Shown: piece by piece, positions 1 to 8,286 of the stretch | Layout of the letters: each line of letters begins with the position of its first letter | Numbering within the stretch: the first letter of the stretch is position 1 | DNA from: Cyanobacteria bacterium UBA2566 | GTDB lineage: Bacteria > Cyanobacteriota > Cyanobacteriia > Cyanobacteriales > Desertifilaceae | Assembly: GCA_002340255.1 (NCBI GenBank) | Contig: DDLS01000121.1 | Span: forward strand, 1-47,655 | Length of the DNA: 47,655 bases | Direction: 5' to 3' | Program-made: the position numbers and the translations under genes | The notes under the pieces: model-generated | The model's input: only the letters and a program-made list of their open reading frames with translations | Told to the model about the DNA's origin: nothing | Database searches by the model: none

Positions 1-48
1 TTAATTGATGACACGCCCTAGACTTTGGGGAAAATTTCTTCAAGTTCG

Positions 49-366
49 TTAAATCAGGGTTTGGAGGCGAGCAATCAGGGGTTCTGCCTTAATCACGCCT
101 TCAATTTTATCGACGGTTTTCCCCTGTTTAAAGAGGATCAGGGTCGGCAGAGCTTCCACCTGGTACTCAGAAGCGAGTTGGGGGTATTTATCTGAATCAA
201 TCTTCACGACTTGGAGAGCTTGGCCCATCTGAGTCTGTACTTGCTCCAAAATTGGCACCATTATTTTGCAGGGGCCGCACCAAGTGGCGTAGAAATCGAC
301 CAAAACTGGAACATCGGATTGGGCCAGGAGGTCAGCAAAACTCTTAAATTGTTTGTTAACCGCCAT
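49..366 (-). CDS. trxA: Thioredoxin (y-type-like)
   Basis: A 105-residue single-domain thioredoxin, a cytosolic disulfide reductase normally reduced by thioredoxin reductase. The active site WCGPC has its cysteines at residues 30 and 33, and the cis-proline of the ALPT motif is at residue 74. The length is normal for the family. The strings FYATWCGPC, VVKID, KYP and EALPT resemble plant chloroplast y-type thioredoxins, so this is probably the cyanobacterial y-type form rather than the main m-type; that subtype is my inference. The ATG start has no clear Shine-Dalgarno sequence. The gene is divergent from fabG across 217 bp. Confidence 0.95.
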   Translation of the reverse strand: MAVNKQFKSFADLLAQSDVPVLVDFYATWCGPCKIMVPILEQVQTQMGQALQVVKIDSDKYPQLASEYQVEALPTLILFKQGKTVDKIEGVIKAEPLIARLQTLI

Positions 367-583
367 ATTATATCAATTAAAAATTGGGTATGGGTTAAAG
401 CAGAGTTACTTCTAGCAACGCTAATACAGGCTCTACAGGGCTACTCTCACCCATTTTACTTCCATTCGATGGTAGCAAACATTTAAGGATTTAATCTCAA
501 ATTCTGCAAAAGTTAGGCAATTCCCCCCGTTCTAAGGCAAAATGCCCTCAGCCTAACTTAAGAAATAGCAGGAGAAGTGGTTT

Positions 584-1330
584 ATGGGAAACCAATTACA
601 AAATCAAGTGGCCTTAGTAACCGGAGCGTCTAGGGGAATTGGTCGGGCGATCGCCCTTTCCTTAGCCGCAGAAGGGGCGAAAGTAGCAGTTAACTATGCC
701 AGCTCTAGCGGTGCAGCCGAAGAAGTCGTCAGTCAAATCAAAGACCAAGGAGGAGAAGCGATCGCTCTCGGAGCGGATGTTTCCCAAGCAGAAGCCGTTG
801 ATACTCTGGTTAAAGCCGTTATGGATGAATGGGGACAGATTGATGTCCTTGTCAATAACGCCGGGATTACCAGAGATGGCTTACTCCTACGGATGAAACC
901 GGAAGACTGGCAAGCCGTCATTAACCTCAACCTGACCGGAGTATTTCTCTGTACCCGTGCCATCAGTAAAATCATGATCAAAAAACGTCGAGGCCGAATT
1001 ATCAACATTGCCTCGGTTTCTGGACAAATGGGAAATCCAGGTCAAGCCAACTATAGTGCCGCCAAAGCTGGAGTAATTGGATTTACCAAAACAGTTGCCA
1101 AAGAAATCGCCACTCGTGGCGTAACCGCTAATGCGGTTGCTCCTGGTTTTATCGCTACCGACATGACCAAAGATCTAGCAGCAGATGAAATCCTGAAACT
1201 GATTCCCCTGGGTCGCTATGGTCAACCCGAGGAAGTCGCGGGAATGGTGCGTTTCTTAGCGGCCGATCCCGCCGCCGCCTATATTACGGGTCAAGTCTTT
1301 AACGTTGATGGTGGTATGGTGATGGCCTAA
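584..1330 (+). CDS. fabG: 3-oxoacyl-[acyl-carrier-protein] reductase
   Basis: A 248-residue short-chain dehydrogenase that reduces 3-oxoacyl-ACP with NADPH in type II fatty acid synthesis. The cofactor motif TGASRGIG is at 13-20 and NNAG at 91-94. The catalytic tetrad is N116, S144, Y157 and K161, all present. The C-terminal GQVFNVDGGM stretch is typical of FabG. AGGAGA lies a suitable distance before the ATG and supports this start. It is convergent with pfkA, with hairpins between them. A related reductase such as PhaB is possible, but the pattern and length fit FabG best. Confidence 0.93.
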   Translation: MGNQLQNQVALVTGASRGIGRAIALSLAAEGAKVAVNYASSSGAAEEVVSQIKDQGGEAIALGADVSQAEAVDTLVKAVMDEWGQIDVLVNNAGITRDGLLLRMKPEDWQAVINLNLTGVFLCTRAISKIMIKKRRGRIINIASVSGQMGNPGQANYSAAKAGVIGFTKTVAKEIATRGVTANAVAPGFIATDMTKDLAADEILKLIPLGRYGQPEEVAGMVRFLAADPAAAYITGQVFNVDGGMVMA

Positions 1331-1332
1331 TG

Positions 1333-1376
1333 TCTCGATCCGGTTCGAGATCGGACAAGGGGCCCCTAGCCCCTTG
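1333..1376. terminator. Two tandem hairpins between convergent fabG and pfkA
   Basis: The first stem is TCTCGA/TCGAGA (1333-1338 with 1345-1350). The second is CAAGGGG/CCCCTTG (1356-1362 with 1370-1376). They lie between two convergent genes, so a bidirectional terminator is likely, although no strong T-run follows. The second hairpin is almost identical to one at 37764-37783. Confidence 0.5.
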
Positions 1377-1392
1377 TTGAAACTTGGGAGAA

Positions 1393-2469
1393 CTAATCGC
1401 CCAAACAAATTCCTAGACCTCTGGCTGTTTTCACCAACGTGCCTTCAGGATCGACGGTTTGGTAATCTTTAATTGCATCTGAAATGGGCACACTCACGAC
1501 TTTCCGATGTTGCCAAGTTACCACGTGATCGTACATCTCCTGAGCCACTAAATCGACGGCTGCTACTCCAAATGCCGAAGCCACCAGGCGGTCAATGGGT
1601 GCAGGAATCCCTCCCCGTTGGGTATGCCCTAACACCGTCACCCGTGTTTCTGCGCCGATTTCCGAGGTAATCCCTTTAGCAATCTCCTGCCCAATACCTC
1701 CATAGCGACTCTCTCCGAGACCAACCACATTGGTCATCGATCCACCTTCAACGCTTTTCACCGCTTCAGAGACAATCACCAGAGAATAGCTTTTACCCAG
1801 CTCTCGACGGTTAACAATGTGCTTACAAACCTTCTGAATATCGTAGGGAATTTCGGGAATCAGGATCACATCTGCACCACCAGCAATTCCAGCACTGATG
1901 GCAATATGACCCGCATCCCGGCCCATCACTTCTAGAATTAAGACTCGGCTATGGCTGGCGGCAGTAAATTGGAGGCGGTCTAAGGCTTCTGTGGCAATAT
2001 TAACCGCCGTTTGGAAGCCAATGGAGCGTTCGGTAATGCCAATGTCATTATCAATGGTTTTGGGGATACCGATAATGTTCATATTGCCTTGTTGGGCCAG
2101 TTTACGCAGAATAGCTAGAGATCCATCTCCACCAATCACTAATAGGGCATCAAGCTCTAATTGGTGATATCCTTCGATCATTTCTTGGGAGCGATCGAGT
2201 AATGTCCCATCGGGCATGGGATAAGCGAAAGGGTCACCCTTGTTGGTGGTTCCTAATATGGTTCCGCCAGTGAGCAATAATCCACGAATGTTTGTACGGG
2301 TTAATTCTTTCACTTTTGGAGGACGCTCCAATAAGCCTAATGTGGCTTGATGAATTCCAAAGACTTCATAACCGTAGGTTCCTATGGCATGATAGACCAC
2401 AGCCCGAATCGCAGCATTGAGACCTGCACAGTCTCCGCCACTGGTCAAAATACCAATGCGTTTTCCCAT
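1393..2469 (-). CDS. pfkA: 6-phosphofructokinase
   Basis: Phosphorylates fructose 6-phosphate to the 1,6-bisphosphate in glycolysis. The frame carries the N-terminal TSGGDCAGLN loop, GGDGS, the catalytic PKTIDND and the MGRDAGHIA segment. GGDGS has the glycine (position 104 in E. coli numbering) associated with ATP use. PKTIDND has the lysine (124) common in PPi enzymes and in some ATP-dependent ones, so the phosphoryl donor cannot be called from sequence alone. I start at the ATG at 2469 because GGAGG lies 10 bases upstream. The frame extends to a TTG at 2511, which has no such signal. That gives 358 residues. Confidence 0.93.
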   Translation of the reverse strand: MGKRIGILTSGGDCAGLNAAIRAVVYHAIGTYGYEVFGIHQATLGLLERPPKVKELTRTNIRGLLLTGGTILGTTNKGDPFAYPMPDGTLLDRSQEMIEGYHQLELDALLVIGGDGSLAILRKLAQQGNMNIIGIPKTIDNDIGITERSIGFQTAVNIATEALDRLQFTAASHSRVLILEVMGRDAGHIAISAGIAGGADVILIPEIPYDIQKVCKHIVNRRELGKSYSLVIVSEAVKSVEGGSMTNVVGLGESRYGGIGQEIAKGITSEIGAETRVTVLGHTQRGGIPAPIDRLVASAFGVAAVDLVAQEMYDHVVTWQHRKVVSVPISDAIKDYQTVDPEGTLVKTARGLGICLGD

Positions 2470-2615
2470 AACCTTGTGTCCTCCGGTAGCCTTTAAGTTG
2501 AATGAAGACAAAGGGCTAAGTAGCCCTTACAGGAGTAAATTAAACTCAAATTCTCTCAAAGTTCGATAACCTCAACTTGACTTAATCTTTGTTCTTTCCT
2601 AACTTACGATCCCCC

Positions 2616-3593
2616 ATGACTCATTCTCGCGATCCCCAATCTGAAGCCTTGGACGATATTTCTCCTGCATCCTTTAATTTAATTCCTGAACCCCCTGCTG
2701 GCTTTAAGTCTGGGTTTGTGGGGATTATCGGTCGCCCCAATGTGGGTAAATCCACTATTATGAATCAGTTGGTGGGACAGAAAATTGCGATTACTTCCCC
2801 GGTGGCCCAAACGACACGCAACCGCTTACGGGGCATTCTGACGACTTCAGCCGCCCAATTTATTTTTGTGGATACCCCTGGAATTCATAAACCCCACCAT
2901 GAGTTAGGGAAGGTTTTGGTGGAAAATGCGAAGTTGGCAATTAAATCGGTAGATGTGGTGTTATTTGTGGTCGATAGTTCTGTGCCTGCGGGAGGAGGCG
3001 ATCGCTACATTGTTGAGCTACTCTCTAGTGTGAAACTGCCGATTATTCTTGGTCTCAATAAAGCGGATCAACAACCCGATGATTCTGAAGCGATCGACCA
3101 AACCTACGAACAACTCGCCCAAGCTCACCACTGGCCAATCCTAAAATTTTCTGCCCTTACGGGTGAGGGATTAGACTCTCTACAAAACCTGCTGGCAGAC
3201 AATCTAGAACCCGGCCCCTACTATTATCCTCCCGATTTGGTCACTGACCAACCGGAACGCTTTATCATGGGCGAATTAATCCGGGAACAAATCTTACTCC
3301 TTACGCGCCAAGAAGTTCCTCATTCGGTAGCCGTAGAGATTGAACGAGTCGAAGAAACCCCAAAAATCACCCGCGTTTTTGCGGCTATTAATGTGGAACG
3401 AGACTCCCAAAAAGCCATTTTGATTGGTAAAAAGGGAGCCATGTTAAAAAGCATTGGTATGGCTGCACGAGAACAAATGCAAAAACTGATTTTAGGTCAA
3501 GTTTATCTGGAATTATTTGTTAAAGTCAGACCCAAATGGCGACAATCTCGCACTCGTCTTTCTCAATTTGGCTATCAAGTGGGAGAGGATTAA
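2616..3593 (+). CDS. era: GTPase Era
   Basis: A 325-residue ribosome-assembly GTPase that binds the 3' end of 16S rRNA during 30S maturation. The G1 motif GRPNVGKST is at residues 39-47, followed by DTPGIH (G3) and NKAD (G4). A C-terminal KH domain contains ILIGKKGAMLKSIG. The N-terminal extension of about 30 residues before G1 is longer than in E. coli. The frame opens at a TTG at 2589, but the first ATG at 2616 is the more likely start; neither has a good Shine-Dalgarno. It is convergent with pepF. Confidence 0.95.
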   Translation: MTHSRDPQSEALDDISPASFNLIPEPPAGFKSGFVGIIGRPNVGKSTIMNQLVGQKIAITSPVAQTTRNRLRGILTTSAAQFIFVDTPGIHKPHHELGKVLVENAKLAIKSVDVVLFVVDSSVPAGGGDRYIVELLSSVKLPIILGLNKADQQPDDSEAIDQTYEQLAQAHHWPILKFSALTGEGLDSLQNLLADNLEPGPYYYPPDLVTDQPERFIMGELIREQILLLTRQEVPHSVAVEIERVEETPKITRVFAAINVERDSQKAILIGKKGAMLKSIGMAAREQMQKLILGQVYLELFVKVRPKWRQSRTRLSQFGYQVGED

Positions 3594-3615
3594 TATAGCG
3601 CGAAACGCTAGGGAA
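3594..3615 (+). repeat. Dispersed TATAGCG...CGCTAGGGAA palindromic repeat, copy 1
   Basis: TATAGCGCGAAACGCTAGGG lies directly after the era stop codon. Closely related copies lie at 23199-23220 (TATAGCGCTTCGCGCTAGGG) and, inverted, at 25506-25521 and around 38241-38251. They sit next to gene ends. The mechanism is unknown; they look like short REP-type intergenic repeats. Confidence 0.6.
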
Positions 3616-3733
3616 GAGAGGATGGTAGCTAGGTTTTAGGATTCAACAGTGTTCTCACTTTGTCCTCCTCTTAGCCTAGCCCGCCCTTCGATAATTTTCT
3701 ACAAAACAATGAACCATGAATAATTATTCGTTA

Positions 3734-5536
3734 TTAATTTTTAAGGGTTAACGTTTCCTCCAATTGATCGATCAACCCTTGAACATATTCCAGCGCATGG
3801 CCAATCGTCGCTGGATCGGTTAAATCAACACCTACATACTGTTTGAGTGCTTTCACCTGATCCACACTTCCTCCTGTCGATAACAACTCTAAATATCCAG
3901 GGACAAACTCTTTACCCTGTTGTCGATATTGTTGATAACAAGCCAAGCTAACAATATGGGAAGCGGTGTATTGATAGCAATAGAATGGCTTAAAGAAAAT
4001 ATGACTAATTCTTGCCCAATCATATTGATGTTCGGGCAAAAGGGTAATCGCATCTCCGCAAAGCTGTTCATACAACTTCATCCATTCCTGATTGACAAAA
4101 TGACGATCGAAACTGCCTTGGGTGGCTCGTTCGTGGATGAGTAATTCTAAGCGACTGATGGTACTCTGCCGGAAGAGTAAGCTTAATTGATCTTCGAGTT
4201 GTCCGGTCAAAATGGAGAGCTTTAAGTCCGGATCGGAGGATCCCAGGAGAAAATCTAGTAACAACAATTCGTTAAATGTGGAAGCGACTTCAGCGATAAC
4301 CATGGGGGGATTGCTGTTAAAATAGCTTTGGCGATCGTCAATCCAGGCAAAATGTAAACCATGGCCCATTTCGTGGGCTAAGGTAAATAGGGAATTATAA
4401 TCCTCTGTGTAGGAGAGGAGTAAATAACTATGTTTACCATGGCTATAGGCACAAAAAGCGCCACCTTGTTTTCCTGGTCTAACTTTGGCCTCTACCCAAT
4501 TTTTGAGGAAAAATTCTTCGGCACGACGAGCATAGTTAATATCAAATTGCTCTAAGGCTTTTAACAGGGTTTCCACTCCTAAATTATACGGTAAGGAAGG
4601 GCTAGGATCTTGCGTCCAAGGGGCATAAATGTCACAACTACGGATGGGTTCCCCTAGGGTTTTAGCTTTGAGATGGTAATAGCGTTGGAAAAGATCGTAG
4701 CGGTCAGCCATCCCGGTCATAATGGCTTGGAATACGGGTTCAGAAACCTGGTCTTCTAAAAGTTGTTTGCTGAGGGTAGAGTCATAGCCTCGCATTTTGT
4801 TTTCGAGCTTATGATCTTGGGCAATACTGTTGAGAATATAGCCATAGAGCAAGTTATGCTGCTGCATGACTTCCCGGAGGGAAATATAGGACTGGTAGCG
4901 AATTTCTGGGGAAGGATGCAAACGTAAGGCAGAAAGATCGGCTTCGGTTTGGGCAGTTTTTCCTTCTGGGATGGTGACTGGGGTATAGTTTTGTTCGCCT
5001 AGGTGCAGAGAACGGAGTTGAATAAAGGTGCTACGACCGGTTAAGTTATCCTGATTTCGGGTTTGTTCAACTTCTTCGGAAAGGGCATAGGGGCGAAATT
5101 TGGCAATTTGTTCCAGGTAATGGTAATAGGAGGCTAAAATGGGTGATTTTTGCAGTTTTTCGAGTTGGGATATGGGTAACTTTTTGAGTTCTAAATCAAA
5201 AAAGAGAACCTCATTTTCTAGGGTGGTTACTGCTTCCATGATTTGGTCAAGCAGTTGTTTGGCGAGGCTGTTACGGGTATCGGCGGAAAAGACTAAGCTT
5301 GGATAGGTCCAAAGGTAGCCACAGGATTGAAAGAGGGTTTCGAGCTGTTGTAAGCAGTCGAGGATTTGCTCTGGGGAGAGTTGGTCAATTTGGCCGCGAT
5401 AGGTTTGGCGAAAGGTGGTGGCTTGCTGTTGTAGATGCTCCAGGTCTTGTTGAATTTTGGGGTCTTCTAGTCGTTGGTAGAGGTCAGAAAGATCCCATTC
5501 TTGGGGGGTTTGGAGTGGGTTGCTGAGTGTGGTCAT
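3734..5536 (-). CDS. pepF: Oligoendopeptidase F (M3 family metallopeptidase)
   Basis: A 600-residue cytosolic zinc peptidase of the M3B family, expected to cleave short oligopeptides. The zinc motif HEMGH is at residues 388-392, and the third ligand is expected in the downstream AEVASTFNE segment. The length and helical N-terminal half match PepF. ATG start, followed by TTLSNPLQ. It is convergent with era and about 170 bp downstream of the ugd terminator, so it is probably transcribed on its own. Confidence 0.93.
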   Translation of the reverse strand: MTTLSNPLQTPQEWDLSDLYQRLEDPKIQQDLEHLQQQATTFRQTYRGQIDQLSPEQILDCLQQLETLFQSCGYLWTYPSLVFSADTRNSLAKQLLDQIMEAVTTLENEVLFFDLELKKLPISQLEKLQKSPILASYYHYLEQIAKFRPYALSEEVEQTRNQDNLTGRSTFIQLRSLHLGEQNYTPVTIPEGKTAQTEADLSALRLHPSPEIRYQSYISLREVMQQHNLLYGYILNSIAQDHKLENKMRGYDSTLSKQLLEDQVSEPVFQAIMTGMADRYDLFQRYYHLKAKTLGEPIRSCDIYAPWTQDPSPSLPYNLGVETLLKALEQFDINYARRAEEFFLKNWVEAKVRPGKQGGAFCAYSHGKHSYLLLSYTEDYNSLFTLAHEMGHGLHFAWIDDRQSYFNSNPPMVIAEVASTFNELLLLDFLLGSSDPDLKLSILTGQLEDQLSLLFRQSTISRLELLIHERATQGSFDRHFVNQEWMKLYEQLCGDAITLLPEHQYDWARISHIFFKPFYCYQYTASHIVSLACYQQYRQQGKEFVPGYLELLSTGGSVDQVKALKQYVGVDLTDPATIGHALEYVQGLIDQLEETLTLKN

Positions 5537-5622
5537 AGGAGAGATTAGGTCAAAGGCAACAGATTATGGTGCTATAGTTGATTTTAGGTTAGATGGGATT
5601 AATTTGACTGAGGAACAGAAAC

Positions 5623-5650
5623 AAAAAAATAAGGGGGACTGAACCCCCTT
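5623..5650 (-). terminator. Rho-independent terminator of ugd
   Basis: Read on the minus strand, a 7-bp stem AAGGGGG/CCCCCTT with a 6-base loop (5631-5650) is followed by A and then seven T. It begins about 50 bases after the ugd stop codon. Confidence 0.8.
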
Positions 5651-5702
5651 TTACCGATCGCAATGACAGGCTGAAGTTAAGCGAAGTATTGCTCGAGAAA
5701 AA

Positions 5703-7070
5703 CTAGTGGCCAATGCCTACATAACGGAAGCCGGCAGCCTCTAGGGTTTTGCGATCGAGGAAATTCCGACCATCAATCATGACAGGATGGGCCATTTTCT
5801 GGGCCATTTTGCCATAATCCAAGTTCAAGAATTGCTGCCAATCGGTGACTAATACCAAAGCATCACACCCATCAGCCAGCATTTCTGGATCAGTTTCTAC
5901 AATCACATCCGAGAGACCATGACGCATTCCTGACTGGGAGATAATGGGATCGTAGGCTTTCAATTTTGCTCCTAAGCGGCTGAGTTGTTCGATCAAGTTC
6001 AGAGCTGGAGCATCCCGCATGTCATCGGTATCGGGTTTGAAGGTGAGTCCGAGCAGTCCAATGGTTTTCCCTTTGAGGATTTTCAGTTCCTGTTGTAGTT
6101 TTTCCACTGCCATGAGCCGTTGGCGTTTGTTGACTGTGACGGCTGCTTTGAGCAGTTCGGCTTCATAATTATAGTCATCGGCAGTATGAATTAAGGCAGA
6201 AACATCTTTGGGGAAACAGGAGCCACCCCAACCAATTCCGGCTTGTAGAAACTTATTACCAATCCGAGAATCGAGTCCAATACCTTTGGCAACTTGGGTA
6301 ACATCTGCACCGACTTTATCGCAAATATTCGCCACTTCGTTGATAAAGCTAATTTTAGTGGCGAGGAAAGCGTTCGCAGCGTATTTGATCATCTCCGCAG
6401 AACTGAGATCGGTAACCACGACGGGAACCGGAGGTAAGGAGGCATCTGTGCCGACTTTGCGTTCTACAATGGGGGTATAAAGTTCTTGCATCAGAGCGAT
6501 CGCCTTTTCGTTATTGCTGCCTAAGACGATGCGATCGGGGTTAAAAGTATCATAGACAGCCGATCCTTCCCGCAGAAATTCAGGGTTACTGACCACATCA
6601 AATTCCGCTTTAATCTCTTGCTCGCTCAAGCCTTCTTCTTTCTTGCGTTCAGCCATACCATCGAGGACAATCATCCGTACCCAGTCCCCCGATCCAATCG
6701 GAACGGTTGATTTATTAACAATCACTTTATAACCATCTCGCAGATGAGACCCAATGCCACGAGCCACGGCTTCCACATATCGGGTATCGCTATCTCCAGA
6801 GGGTAGAGCTGGCGTTCCTACAGCAATAAATAAGATATCCCCATGAGCCACTCCAGCCTTTAAATCGGAGCTAAATTCTAAGTTCCCTGCCTGGGCAGAT
6901 TTTTGCATTAATTCAGACAATCCCGGTTCATAAATCGGGGATTGTCCGGACTTCATCAGCTTGACTTTCTCTTCATTGTTGTCAATACAGATGATGTGGT
7001 GGCCGCATTCCGCTAGACAGACACCGGTCACCAAACCAACGTAACCTGTACCAATTACACAAACTTTCAT
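5703..7070 (-). CDS. ugd: UDP-glucose 6-dehydrogenase
   Basis: A 455-residue NAD-dependent enzyme that oxidises UDP-glucose to UDP-glucuronate. The N-terminal Rossmann motif is GTGYVG (7-12). The catalytic cysteine lies in GGSCFPKD at residue 285. The C-terminal UDP-binding domain includes GLTFKPDTDDMRDAP. It lies 81 bp downstream of uxs on the same strand, so the two probably form an operon supplying UDP-glucuronate and UDP-xylose for cell-surface polysaccharide. A strong terminator follows. Confidence 0.94.
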   Translation of the reverse strand: MKVCVIGTGYVGLVTGVCLAECGHHIICIDNNEEKVKLMKSGQSPIYEPGLSELMQKSAQAGNLEFSSDLKAGVAHGDILFIAVGTPALPSGDSDTRYVEAVARGIGSHLRDGYKVIVNKSTVPIGSGDWVRMIVLDGMAERKKEEGLSEQEIKAEFDVVSNPEFLREGSAVYDTFNPDRIVLGSNNEKAIALMQELYTPIVERKVGTDASLPPVPVVVTDLSSAEMIKYAANAFLATKISFINEVANICDKVGADVTQVAKGIGLDSRIGNKFLQAGIGWGGSCFPKDVSALIHTADDYNYEAELLKAAVTVNKRQRLMAVEKLQQELKILKGKTIGLLGLTFKPDTDDMRDAPALNLIEQLSRLGAKLKAYDPIISQSGMRHGLSDVIVETDPEMLADGCDALVLVTDWQQFLNLDYGKMAQKMAHPVMIDGRNFLDRKTLEAAGFRYVGIGH

Positions 7071-7151
7071 GGGTATACCTCAAGAGACTTGATTTTAGAT
7101 TTACAGAGAGTAGATGCTTGCCTTATTGGATCTCTTCAATACCGAAAGGGA

Positions 7152-8096
7152 TTATTCAGAGGGAAATAGGCGATCTCCAAAATCGGCGATCGTTTTGTCT
7201 AATCCTTCATTCAAGGGAATCGTCGGTTTCCATCCTAGCCATTCCTTAGCGCGAGTAATATCCGGTTTCCGTTTTCGGGGGTCATCCGCAGGAAGAGGCT
7301 GATACTGAATTTGGGCATCTGGATTAACCCTTTGTTGAATTTTTTGGGCTAATTCCAGAATTGTATACTCATCAGGATTTCCCAAATTGACCGGCCCTTC
7401 TTCTTCACGATTATCGCGATTCATCAACCGAATTAACCCTTCTACCAAATCAGAAACATAGCAGAAACTGCGGGTTTGAGAGCCATCACCATAAACAGTG
7501 AGCGGAATTCTCTTGAGGGCTTGTACCACAAAATTACTTACCACTCGACCATCATTTTCCAGCATTCGAGGGCCATAAGTATTAAAAATCCGAGCGACGC
7601 GAATTTCTAGACCATGCTCTCGATAGTAGTCAAAACATAGGGTTTCAGCAATTCGTTTGCCTTCGTCATAACAGGAACGAATGCCGATGGTATTTACGTT
7701 TCCCCGATATTCTTCCATCTGGGGGTGAACATCAGGATCGCCATAGATTTCTGAAGTAGATGCTAGTAATATGCGTGCCTTTACTCGCTTGGCTAGTCCT
7801 AACATATTAATAGTTCCCAAGACGCTGGTTTTGGTGGTCTTGATGGGATTGTATTGGTAGTGAATGGGTGATGCTGGACAAGCCAAGTGATAGATCTGAT
7901 CGACCTCTAACCGGATGGGTTCGGTAACATCATGTCGGATCAGCTCAAAAAAGGGATTATCGAGCCACTGAAGAATATTTCGTTTGTTGCCTGTGTAGAA
8001 GTTATCTAAACAGATGACTTCATCACCCGCTTCCATCAAACGGTCAATGAGGTGGGAGCCAACAAAGCCAGCTCCCCCCGTTACAAGGATTCTCAT
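7152..8096 (-). CDS. uxs: UDP-glucuronate decarboxylase (UDP-xylose synthase)
   Basis: A 314-residue extended short-chain dehydrogenase/reductase. The NAD motif TGGAGFVG is at 6-13, the active-site serine/threonine segment STSE is near 113-116, and YDEGK with Y143 and K147 is the catalytic pair. The downstream RIFNTYGPRM and RKRKPDI segments are typical of UDP-glucuronate decarboxylases rather than UDP-glucose 4-epimerases. The adjacent UDP-glucose dehydrogenase makes its substrate, which supports the assignment. ATG start, without a clear Shine-Dalgarno. Confidence 0.9.
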   Translation of the reverse strand: MRILVTGGAGFVGSHLIDRLMEAGDEVICLDNFYTGNKRNILQWLDNPFFELIRHDVTEPIRLEVDQIYHLACPASPIHYQYNPIKTTKTSVLGTINMLGLAKRVKARILLASTSEIYGDPDVHPQMEEYRGNVNTIGIRSCYDEGKRIAETLCFDYYREHGLEIRVARIFNTYGPRMLENDGRVVSNFVVQALKRIPLTVYGDGSQTRSFCYVSDLVEGLIRLMNRDNREEEGPVNLGNPDEYTILELAQKIQQRVNPDAQIQYQPLPADDPRKRKPDITRAKEWLGWKPTIPLNEGLDKTIADFGDRLFPSE

Positions 8097-8286
8097 AATG
8101 TGTGCAGGTATATTAAGCCAGCAAGGTTATATTAGCCTTTTCCTGGCTGATTTGGTGAGAACTGGAACATTAGTTAAAGTCTGAATTTGAGCGCCCTAGC
8201 TCTAGCATCATTATTGACATCTGGGTATAGCTTTCGATAGGGTAAGCAAAGAGTTAAAGTCGCTGGGCGATCGCCCAGAAACCACT

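Noticed and set aside
211..486. Plus-strand ORF overlapping thioredoxin
   Set aside because: Antisense shadow of a certain thioredoxin gene; no protein-like pattern.
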